Shown here one piece after another: positions 19,062 to 29,800 of a stretch of DNA of 64,000 nucleotides. The DNA is taken from assembly GCF_022458985.1 (NCBI RefSeq), contig NC_061776.1:9132591-9196590 (forward strand). Reading direction: 5' to 3'. Position numbers and translations under genes: made by a program. The DNA is from Mugil cephalus. Lineage: Eukaryota; Chordata; Actinopteri; Mugiliformes; Mugilidae. Numbering within the stretch: position 1 is the stretch's first letter; each line of letters opens with the position of its first letter. The notes beneath the pieces are model-generated. The model was given only the letters and a program-made list of their open reading frames with translations. It had not been told where the DNA came from and did no database searches.

Positions 19062-20209
19062 TTTGCCCTCCCGACCCGCTCCTTCGACGATGGGATGGGA
19101 CGGAGGGGAACCGAGTGGATGAAGAGATAAATGCACTTTGCATCAGGTTCCTTAATAACTTTTTTTTTTTCGTTGTTGTTGTTGTGTTTTGTTTTTTTTT
19201 TTGTTTTTTTTTTTTTTTTTTTCTCCAGAGGAAGCATACACACAATGTAGCATCACAATATTTATTACCCTCTCACGATGTTAGCTTGCCGAGCTGCAGG
19301 GTGGACCGAGCAGCCGAGAGAAAACGTGTGGAGCGAGAGATTTTCGAAGAGGACGCGACACGGCCGGATTTAAATGAAGGAAAAGGGACTGAGCTCTCTG
19401 CACCTTAGCCCTGCTGCCTCCACGGACTCGGACCTGCCTCCTTCTTTTCTTTTTTTTTTTTTTATTTTTTATTTTTTGTTCTTTTCCACACAAACCTTCC
19501 TTTTAGCTTAGAGATACTGATGGGGGAGGAGGGTGGGTGGGGAGGGGGAGACGGGAGAGAAAAAATGTATTGTTCTTTTTTTTCGTTTGTTTTTTTTTTT
19601 TTTCTCGGTTTTGTTTTTTTTGTTAACTTGTACACTGTGCAAGGTTGAATTATCCTGTACAGACTGTAAAATGTAATATTATTTTGTACAACTTAATTGA
19701 AAGAAAAACAAATCTACTTGTAGATCTTTGTGCCTTGATTATGGCTGTACCTGTAAATGAGCTCAGATGTAAGTATGTTTTCGACTGCGCTGTACAGCTT
19801 GATGTCAAACTCTATCGGCAGCGAAAGACTGCGGGTAGGGGACTTTCTCTGTAGAGTTTAGTTTTTTCTGGTTTATAAAAAAAAAAAAAAAAAAAGGAAA
19901 TGCTGTTTAGTAAAAAATAAAAAATAGGGAAAAAATCCTAAAAACCTGTATACATTATGCAAATTAACCACTTACCTGCAGTGAAGACCAGATGTTGCAG
20001 CGCCATGCCTTTTTTTTTGTTTTGTTTTTGTTTTGTTTTTTCGTTTTCCTCCTTTTTATTATTTTTATTTTATTTTCTTTCTTTTTTTTTTTTTTTTTTT
20101 TTTTTTGAATTTCACAGCTTTAAAACAAACATTGGAAATCCATTGAAAGTGTCCAAATTGCAACCTGGTGTTGTTTTAATAGGAACCAACGTTTTTTGGA
20201 TATGAAGAG

Positions 20210-20395
20210 TGTGTGTGTGTGTGTGCGTGCGCGCGTTTGCGCGTTTGCGTGTGTGTGTGTGTGAGTGTGTGTGAGACAGAGAGATCTGTACTGATGCGCG
20301 TGCCTGTGCGCATGTGTACATAAAACAAACATAGACTCACAGACGCATTGTGTGTGCGTGTGTGCGCGTGTGAGGGCGAGCGCGTGTTGTAAAAT
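20210..20395 (+). repeat. Alternating GT/GC purine-pyrimidine tracts
   Basis: GTGTGTGTGCGTGCGCGCG-type sequence occurs at about 20210-20275 and again at about 20350-20395, within the presumed gnal 3'UTR. Such alternation favours Z-DNA. Confidence 0.8.
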
Positions 20396-20797
20396 TTTAT
20401 AAATGTATGTACATGTAAATTTATAGGTCTATATAAATATATATGTACAATTATACATGTTTAATTATGTGTGTGCCTAGGTGTACATACCTATGTATGT
20501 ATACGGTAAATATGTATACATACACACATAGGAAAGCATGTTTAGAATGGAGATGAATAAATGAGAGCGTGCAATATTAGTAATTCTTTGGTCCTTTGGA
20601 GCCATAAACAATGGCACAGGCACTATGAATGTGTGAGCAGCACCCAACAAGACAAGCTCTTCTCCTTGTACAAACAGCATCAGCCTTTTCTTCTGCTACA
20701 GTACACGTCTATCCCCGAAAGAGAGTGAACTGACTGGAAGGTGCAAAAACCTTGTTTGGCCTGGGAGGATGATTAAATGACATTTTTATTTTCTTTA

Positions 20798-20803
20798 AAT
20801 AAA
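20798..20803 (+). terminator. gnal: Candidate distal poly(A) signal of gnal
   Basis: AATAAA on the plus strand, about 2.47 kb past the stop codon, with TGT/GT-rich sequence about 30-60 bases downstream. No other plus-strand gene is present to claim it. Confidence 0.45.
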
Positions 20804-20944
20804 GAGGCACATTAGAGGACTTTGCTTTATTTCCATCTTGGTGTCCAGTTGTGTCCGGGTTTGTTGCAGGTGTTTATCATTTATTTATTTATTCTTTGTT
20901 TTTTTGTTTTTTTACACACATATATATGTTTATTTTTTATAGGC

Positions 20945-21165
20945 TAAGACATAGGTCTTCAACAAAAGGGGGTTGATTAGACATTTTTTATATATAAATT
21001 CACGTGAATCCAACATATTTTAGTTTTATTTAGCGTAATATTGAATCCAAACTGATGATAATAATAGTTTAACATAGAACTCATATAGTAGGTATTTAGG
21101 GGGTTTCCTACTGTACTTAATGTCTCGGGGTCCTTGGTCTTAAAAACGTTGACGACCTCCGGGCT
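20945..21165 (-). mobile_element. Short hAT-like element, copy 1
   Basis: Ends are loosely inverted (AGGTCTTCAAC at left, GTTGACGACCTCC at right). On the reverse strand, GTCAACGTTTTTAAGACC and CCAAGGACCCC match a second plus-strand copy at about 51612, including the following TACCTACTATATG word. Two related copies in one window support a mobile repeat. Confidence 0.5.
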
Positions 21166-21587
21166 GAGATGAACTTTTAGTTTCTTTACTGGTGTGAAGG
21201 TTGACAGAAGCAGCTTCTTCAGCTCTGGATGATGTTTGTGGAGTTCAGGTTTTTACGTCACTACATCACTACGGTTTGTCAACAAGCAGATAATCAGAGG
21301 AGGTTCACGTTAACCAGACTGTCCTGATATCACTTTGTTGGTCTTTAGGGACAAAACCAGAGACTTTACAGACTTACTTCTTAACAGAAGTATTTTTTGT
21401 TGGGGGGTATAAAACATGGGCGCTGTTGTCTTTCTTAGAGTGTCCCTTGTTTTCGTCGTGGAAATGTCTCACCTACAACCTAAACTCTTCACTTGTCATT
21501 TAGAGCTGAAGACTCAACATCAAGTCCAGTTCCCTTTTTTTGATTTCTTCATACTCGGTCTAAAGGTCCCTGTCGATCTGATTAAAC

Positions 21588-21993
21588 CAGGGGGGTGTAA
21601 AACTCATTTTTAGTAACGACCTATAAACAACACGTTTCCTTCCTTTTTAATGAACTATCCTTCTACACAAGAAGAAGAAACAAATGTGATTCGGGCTCAT
21701 TGCTGCCATCTGCTGTTTAGTTCTGGGTCTCAGGTTTGTGTTGGATTCACTGTAATTAGTGGATAAATTAGGATTAGGAGCCAGTGGGATTGAATTTTTT
21801 TCAGTTAATATCTTTTAGTTTATTTTTAAACTTCCTTCTTCATCTTCCTCCTTTCCCGTCTGCTTCTCCCCCTCATCTTCTCCTTCTTCTTCTTCTTCTT
21901 CTTCTCTTCCTTTGCAAATTCATCCCGTGGGCCAGATTGGACCCTGTAGCGGGCCGGTTTTTAGCCCACGTGGCACACGTTTGACACCTCTTG
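21588..21993. mobile_element. Non-autonomous hAT-like element with 8-bp target duplication
   Basis: The left end CAGGGGGGTGTAAAACTC and the reverse of the right end CAAGAGGTGTCAAACGTG are inverted copies. Flanks GATTAAAC (21580-21587) and GATTAGAG (21994-22001) match at 6 of 8 bases, an aged 8-bp duplication typical of hAT. The interior has a TTC-rich stretch near 21880-21910. There is no transposase. Confidence 0.6.
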
Positions 21994-22520
21994 GATTAGA
22001 GGGTTTTGACACATCTTAAAGTCACAGGTGTAAGTAATAAAAATGAGTGATTTTTTACAAATCTCTGATATTTTCTGAAATTAAAATATTCAGTTAATAA
22101 TAATATTATATTAATTAAAAGGGGTGTAGAACAATTAATAAAGATGCTGTTAGTGTCAGGATTAACCTCAAAAATACCTGAAAAATTATCAAAGTAAAAA
22201 AAAATGAAGCACTTGATGATATTGATGCAAAAACATACACGAGTCCTCATGCAAAATTGATTTGCAGCTTTACCGTAAATGTTCTAATAGACATAAATAT
22301 GGACCTAACAGAATGTGTATATATAAAAAATATCATATAAGATGTTGACTGACAACTTTAAAACAACTCCAATCAAATTTTGAACGGATTTCTTTTAGTT
22401 ATTTTGCACAGATTCTCGTTCACATGTTCATAGTCTTGGAATCATCCGTTTCCACATCTGCTCATTTCCTCTTTTTACTTTTTGATCCGCCACAAAACTC
22501 GGGACGCCTTAAGATTCAGA

Positions 22521-22526
22521 TTTATT
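22521..22526 (-). terminator. mppe1: Candidate poly(A) signal of mppe1
   Basis: TTTATT on the plus strand is AATAAA on the minus strand, about 670 bases past the mppe1 stop. This would give a 3'UTR of about 22500-23192. It does not overlap the likely gnal 3' end near 20.83 kb. Confidence 0.45.
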
Positions 22527-23192
22527 ATGTACAGATTGTCAGAAACTTGTTCGACAATTTGGCAAAAAAAAAAAAAAGAAGAAAAGGAAAAAACCCTCAC
22601 AAAAAACATTTGGCACGGAAAGTCATCAATAAATAGATTTTTTTTCTTTTCTGATATGCATCGTTAAAAACAGCGAAGACGCCAACGACAGGAGTGGATG
22701 AGATGATCGGTGTAGAGTTTACAACAGGTCACAGGTAACATCAGAGACATAAAAACGTACCTCTTTCACTTTACCACCTTAAAACAGGCCAGGGTCAATT
22801 TGTATTTACATCTTTAGTCCATCTTAATGCCACATGTCTGCGTGTTTGTGTTTGTGTGTGCGCGAGTGTATTTTATAATAATTCCCACAGTTGTAAAATT
22901 ATGTGATTGAAAACTTCCTGATGCATCTTATTTTCCACCTATTAAAAGGAAGTTAAAACATTGATTTGACCCTCATCACAGGCTAAAAACCCACCACCAC
23001 CATCATCACCATCAGTGTTAAACATCAAGTCATTTAAAATATATACTCGTGTCCTTCACAGTGCCTTAAAAGCATTTGGATCACCACGTTTTTTGGCCGG
23101 CTCAGACGAGGAATATTTTGGCTGCCAACCTCCACACGTCAAGTATTCACCAGCCCACGTCGAGCGCGGTGCACTCTGGGTAACGCGGTTTT

Positions 23193-23378
23193 TCACAGGG
23201 ACTTGTGCTTCCCCAGCAGACAGAGGCTGAGGCACTGCAGCAGGCCTTTCATCCACAGGCAGTGGGCGAGGAAGAGCAGCAGCAGGCAGGCGCCGGCCGA
23301 GCAGTAGACGCCGATCACCGTGCTCTCCTCGGGAAGGAAACACTTGGACAGAGCGTAGCTGCTGGGCGACACCGACGC
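23193..23378 (-). CDS. mppe1: mppe1 exon 9, C-terminal membrane segment and stop
   Basis: The exon encodes [20 protein letters not shown], then a hydrophobic helix ([20 protein letters not shown]) and ends GKHKSL before TGA. It is preceded by acceptor cctcccag. YALSKC-x-LP matches the human YTLSKCYLP. Confidence 0.94.
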   Translation of the reverse strand, partial: ASVSPSSYALSKCFLPEESTVIGVYCSAGACLLLLFLAHCLWMKGLLQCLSLCLLGKHKSL

Positions 23379-23428
23379 CTGGGAGGGGAGACAGGAGGGG
23401 AGGAGACAGGAGAGGAAAGAGGTGGTGT

Positions 23429-23468
<40 letters not shown>

Positions 23469-26400
23469 GGAAGTGGCTGTTTTGAGGATCTCAGCCACTA
23501 GAGGGCGCCCAGAGTTTAAAAATGAGAGCACAGTACCACCGACAAAGATACTTTCATGAATAACTTCATAACTTTGCCTTTAATTAGTTGATTATGATAA
23601 AACAGGACAAATATTTAAGTTATGTTTCCATTAACTTATTACAATATAAAACTATTTAACAGTATAAAAGTTTAATAATTCCTCTTTCACTACACACAAA
23701 AGAAATTAGTGCAAAAGAAGAAAAAGGAAGTAAGCAAGTAAGTAAACAAAAGCAACAATGTAATAAGAAACATAAAAAATTGCTCAGAGAGGGAAATGTC
23801 TGCATCCTGTGCCATTGTCTTGTGTCTGAGTACAGACGCATTTAAATAACAGTGTCAGTGTCAGATGTGCGATGCTGCTGTGATGCTACTGTGAAGCTCC
23901 TGCCGCGCACAGACTCGCATCAACTCTGTGACGAGTAATTTACTGGACATACAGAAGAGAAACCGTAACAAAAGTATCGATCTCATCACGCGAGTGTCGA
24001 CCCAATACCGATACTAGCCCATGTACCGACACTGTCGATATCTAGATCGATACTCCCAGCCCTGGTTAATACACTTAACCTCCTGACACCTGAGCTTTTA
24101 TTTAGTATTTTCACTTTCTCCAAGGTATTTGGGATCAGTAGGACCTAAGACGTATAAAAACTAAGCATCATCTTTGATCGGGAAGTAGTAGTTTTTGAAG
24201 AAATCTATGTCCTCATATGTGGACACTGGGATTATTTCATTATTTATATTATAATAAAGTCATCACAAAACCTTAATACCTGAACATGGCTGTTAATTGG
24301 CAAATTAATTAATACACAGGATAAGATGTTACAATCCCTTGTGCCATGATCTGAGGTGAAACTCATTTAGAAGCTCAGTCCAACTGAGAAACCGACCAGC
24401 TACCAACTAGCAACCAGCAAGAAGACATCACATAACTAGCCTAGGCTAAACTAAGCTAACAAGCCTAGCCAACAGCAGCACGTAAGAAGTGATGGGACAT
24501 GCAACTACACTTCAACCAACACCTCTCCCCTCTGCCAAGATCGGAAGTAAAATGCTAAAAGACACCAGCTAACTAGCCTAGCCAACAGAACCGGGTAAGA
24601 AGTGAAGACAGAACTGCGAACAATGAAGGCTCAACTTCCTCAAACAGGGACGTTGTAGCTTGCCGCTACTGATAAAATTTGTTAAATTTTACATGTCATA
24701 TCTAGAAACAAACTAGAAACATTAATCAGCATAAATAAGTTTCAACCGTAAATTTTAATGATGTTTTGTTCCTCATCATTCTGAATAAATTAAATGAAAT
24801 GTACACTATTGTGTTTTTACACCGACTAGTGTATTAACTAGTTATGAAAGTAGTATTTTTCCACGAATCACAGACCATTTTAGGGACTGTCTCTGTTTTG
24901 GGTGTCCCTATTGGTTACTCTACTTAAGTCTAGTGAGGGCTCAATGACGGACTTGTTATATGCAAGTTAGAGCGACTGGAGACGTCTGATCAGCAAAAAG
25001 ATGGACTTCAAATGAAATGAGTCCATCTGTTTAGAATAGTTTCCAGTCGACACACGGAGCAAAAAAAGACACAGATATAACCAGAGAGAAACGGTTCAGA
25101 CCAGGTGTTTACAGGGTTATTAGGAGCGAATATCTTCCCATTTTAACAGATTAACGAAGGTTTACAGCAGCAAGACAGAATAGTTCCTGACAAATACACT
25201 ATGAGCAATGTTAAAACTACTAAAGCTGAGCTGTTTCAGGAAATGGAAAACATTAACTGTGCGCTCATTAAGGGCTTGAAAAAGATTAAAAGTTACATAT
25301 TTAAATATCAGAAACAGAAAAGACTTTATGGCCAAGTATGATTGTACATACAAGGAATCTGTCTTGTTGTTCGTTGCATAAGAAATAAAAATAAAAAAAT
25401 AAAAATAAAATTAAAACATTAAAAAATATGTATATTTTATTTTTATTTATGATAAAAACGAAAAAATAAACATTAAATTAAATTTTAAAAAACGTAAACA
25501 TAAACACACAGATATACAAAAATATATACACTTTACTATAAATATACAACAAAAGGAACATTTACAGTGGGATGGTGGTTGAAAAATCTTCCTTTTGTTG
25601 TGTATGTATGATACAGTGTATATATTTTTGTATATTTGAGTGTGTATATGTTTAATTTTTTATTTTATTTTATATATTTTTACTTGGCAAATTCCTTGTA
25701 TGTACAATCATACTTGACAATAAAGTATTTTCTGATTCTGATTAACATGAAAAACATAAATTAAATATGTAGCTTTTAATCTTTGGGAGCAGACAGATCT
25801 TCATCCGTCTGTTATTAGCTTCAGTTACTGATAAACTTTTTTTTACCAACAGTTTAATCTGATTCAGGCGTAGTTCGTGTTCTCACTCACCAGGATGAAG
25901 CTCGGGTTGTTCCTGTTCCTCCAGCTGAAGGACGGCACGCTGATCTCCGGGTACTTGTTGTCATGGAGAACCTCACATCCGCTGTGGGTGTGTCCGCTCA
26001 GGATGAGGCGGGGCTTAAACCACTGCAGCAGCTGAGGAGAAACACACACACACACACACACACACACATTAAGTCCGCCTCAGAGGCTGGATGCCACTCC
26101 CTTAACTACATCATCATCATCATCATCATCATCATGTTTCCAGTAGATCTTCCTGTGGAGCCTTGTTGTGACGAGACTGCGGAGCACTCACCCTCTGCGA
26201 GGCCTCCTTAGACAGGACGTCGTACTTCTCTCTGAACAGCAGGTGTCGCTCTTCAGGCGGCGCGGCGTCCTGCCCTGTGCAGCTGGCATCGCTCACTCTG
26301 TACAGAGGGTAGTGCTGGGGCAGGAGACATTAGAATTAGAATCAGAATCAGAATCAGGATTAGAATTAGAATCAGAATCAGAATTCCTTTATTTGTCCCA

Positions 26401-26831
26401 CAACAGCTAAGGAACAGAAAAATAACAAGAGTAAAGAGTGGACTGTAGAATAGAATAGAATAGAATAGAATAGAATAGAATAGAATAGAATAGAATAGAA
26501 TAAAAAAAAATACAAGTACTGGCAAAAAGTATTGAACCTTGTGAAGAACATTCACAGATTGAGGTTCACGTGTTTCGCATCAGTTTTTTTCTCTCAGTTA
26601 CTGGGAGTTCTTTAAAGTTGTTGCCATTTTTTCACGATTAATTAATGAAATAAAACCACCTGAAATCACTGATCAGCATTTGCAGCCTTAATAAACCTCT
26701 TCTAAACTAGCTTTGACACATTTGTCTCTTCCCACACCGCCTGATAGTAAAGTCCATATTCAGCTCGCTACACACTTTGTTTAAGCTTTTTGATTTTTAC
26801 CCCGAGTGAAATATTTTAGAATTTTATGCAG

Positions 26832-26890
<59 letters not shown>

Positions 26891-29800
26891 GTTTGTTTCG
26901 TTGTTTTTGCGTCTCTGCTCAAAAGTTTGTCATGAGGCCTGATTGATTTGCGGGTAATAACGGTTTAACACAGGGGTCGGAGCCGCATGCGGCTCTTTCG
27001 TTCCGCTGTTGCGTCTCTCTGCGGCGAGCGGTGCGGAGCAAGGACACTGATCAAAGCCGTTCACTTTTTTTTAGCTAACTGCCTCAAAATAGCGGCAACT
27101 AGTCACTCATCAGTGAACGAGCGAGAGCTACACAACACAGAATGACACTGAATGTCACACCACACTCATGTTTGTAACATCAAACATCCAAAAAACACTG
27201 AACTCCCACAGTGCATTGCGGCACATTTACTAGTTGCTATCGAGTATTTAATTCAAATGTATTTTTATTTTAGTGCGTTAGTTTAAAAAAAAAAAAATCT
27301 AAATTTGAATCGATGATGATCTTGTAACATTAAAATAAATGTGTTTAACTTTTTGTCGCTCAAAATATACGTCACAACTACCGACGTGCGACAGCCGCTG
27401 GCAGGTCCAGCCCGCTATTTATTGAAGCTTTCGACCTCAGGTAAGACAACCACGGATAAATCCCTGTTATGTTACATAAATGCAGTTTAGTTTTCTCTGT
27501 AGCAGTTATTTCATCTCATAAATGCAACACACTATAGGCCTAACATAGAGGTGAAAACGATATATGCAGTGTTATCTTCATTTTAGATGTCAAAGCGGTT
27601 TTGTTTTTTCTGTGGTTAATGGGTACAAATGGCTCTTTGAGTGTTGAAGGTTGCCGACCCCTGGTTTAACAGGTCGAATCTGATGAATAAAGAGCAGGCA
27701 ACACGTGTAAGACACATACACCGACCAGGCATAACATTATGACCACCTTCCTGATATTGTGTAGGTTCCTCCTGAGCCTCGAAAACAGCTGCGACTCATC
27801 AGAGAATGGACATGGTCCATTTGAGGGTGTCCTGTAGTGTCTGGATATTGTTAGTGGGGGGAGCTTTGGGTCCTGTGGGTTGAGTGGAGGGGGTCTGTGT
27901 GGATCATCCCACACACACTTGATCAGCTTTTGGGATTTTGGGTGTTTTTGTGTTTGTTTTTTTAGCTGTTCCTAAAGCGTTTTGTGTGTGTGTGTCAGGC
28001 TGCATCCTGCTGGGGACATCTGCTGCCATCAATGAGTGTCATTGCTATGGGGTAGTAGGGGTGTCTGGTCTGGTCTAGGTGGGTCCTACATGTCTAAGTA
28101 ACATCCACATGAATGAATGTCAGCTCTAAAAGTTTCCCAGCAGAACATTGAACTGTCACAAGATGCTCAGTGTCATTTATGTCTATTGTCAGTGGTCATA
28201 ATGTTGTGGCTGACCACTGTTTGTCTACAATGAAGGGGTAGAGGAAGACATGTTTCCATTACACTGATTTGGATTAAACGTCCTGTAGAGAAACGTAACA
28301 TAAGATTCAATCAGGAAATATGACGCGTTTCCAAAATCCACCGTTCAGCTTCGACTTTTAGGTTTAATAACCGAGATCAGGGCCAAGTTATTCTAGCTTC
28401 AGGTTCTTTTCTTCTTCTGTCGAGGAGATTCTGCCCAAGGGTTTAAAAAAAAAGAAAAAAACAAAAAGGAGTGAAAATGCTCCTGAAGCCTCCGACCAAC
28501 TTCAGCTGAAGTTCACAGCGAATCAGTGGATTTTTCTCTCGCATCGCTCTGAGCGGCGAGAAAGATCAGAGGCTCTTCTTCTTCTTCTTCTCTACGTTAA
28601 ATGTTTGCGGAGCCTCGTTTACCTGCAGCATGATGGGGGGCGTCGGAGGATAGAGCTGCGAGCCCTCACAGCCGTCCATCGGCCCACTGCTGCCGCCGCC
28701 GCCGCCAGCGCTGGGCTGAGAGCTCTGCAGTGAAACATAAAGAATTCATTAGATGTCTCAACCACGAGTTCACAACGTGTCCTCAGAACATCAGGCTTCA
28801 CATCCCTCCACGGTTTGTCTGGAAGAAGACGCAATCGTTAACGGGCTCAGTACGAGTAAAAAGAAAGAAACACCTCCGATCTGCTCTATCCTCACACCTC
28901 ATACTGAAGTGTTGTTTCAGTCCCCATGAATCCTCCCCATTTTCAACGAAACTTTTCTGCAAATTTGCATTCATCAATCCATCCACAAGCTACATTTCAG
29001 CTCAATTCCCAAATAATCTCCATCCTCATGTCTTCAGGACAACTGTCTCTCATTACTGGACCTCGTTACCAGCTCACACCAAAAACTGCACCAGTGTCGA
29101 TTCATTCATGAAGCAAACGATGCATCTTTTACTGGACGAACTCTTAACCGTAATCAATCCACTGATAATTATTTTTATTTCCTCCTCAAACTTTGTATTT
29201 TCATTTTTTTCTCTTCTTAACGTACTTGTACGCTTTGTCGTGGCATTGATCTGTTCAGTGTTCTTTATTTTTATACTTCCACACATCCATGTATTCATTT
29301 ATCCCACATTTTTCCCACCTGAAGCGAACAGTTGAGGTCTCTGGAGAGCTTGATCAGCTCCTTCTCCACCGACTGGCAGATGGGACACCCGTCACCGTGC
29401 AGGGCCACGCTGTTCACCAGCAGGAAGCTGGAGACGGAAAGAAAGAAAGAAAGAAAGAAAGAAAGACACTCAGCGACTCAGCGGCTGCAGAGATGCATCA
29501 TTAAGTTTTTATCCCTGATGCTGATGTTTTTTGGCGACTTAGCTGGAGCAGAGACAAAAACAGCTCCGGTTTATCAGCTGCTGTTTACACGTTACGTAAG
29601 AGCGAGCTGTGTCTCTGGATCCTTTTTCAAACTGGACCAAATGCTTAAATACACCAGGAGAAAGTCGTTCATCTCCCTGAGGAGCGCTTACGTTCTGCAG
29701 CACACAGTGTGAAAAACACAAACATGAGCCCACATTTAAGTCTGGGACCGACTGATTTAAGGGGATTAAAAACCGAGCTCACTTGACTCCCTTCTTGGTG

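Larger units (their letters stand above)
18330..20825 (+). other. gnal: Putative gnal 3'UTR with polyadenylation signals
   Basis: The region begins with CTC and TTC repeats and several T runs. The block near 19620-19700 is rich in TGTA and TGTAC words. AATAAA occurs at about 19914 and at 20798-20803; the latter is followed by TG-rich sequence as expected for cleavage. Two alternating GT/GC tracts (about 20210-20275 and 20350-20395) lie between the signals. UTR extent is inferred. Confidence 0.5.
20826..22515. other. Intergenic interval between convergent gnal and mppe1
   Basis: It contains two short hAT-like non-autonomous elements (20945-21165 and 21588-21993) and AT-rich sequence. No coding exon was recognised. 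Confidence 0.6.
23379..25890 (-). other. mppe1 last intron with palindrome and hAT-like end
   Basis: It contains an AT dinucleotide array (23434-23465), a hAT-like terminal fragment near 23960-24063 reading (reverse) CAGGGCTGGGAGTATCGATC, repeated CTAACTAGCC words at about 24430-24590, and a large palindrome at 25308-25741. No exon was seen. Confidence 0.6.
26315..28622 (-). other. mppe1 intron 6 with two DNA transposons
   Basis: The intron contains LINE-tail and microsatellite sequence next to exon 7 (26326-26502), a Tc1-like end fragment (about 26514-26600), an ATT array (26832-26890), a hAT-like element (26971-27663) and a second inverted-repeat element (27717-28230). Confidence 0.65.

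Noticed and set aside
28730..29335. A 201-codon plus-strand frame opposite mppe1 intron 5
   Set aside because: It is antisense to a well-supported intron. Only a short LINE-like segment in it is recognisable, so it is not a host gene.
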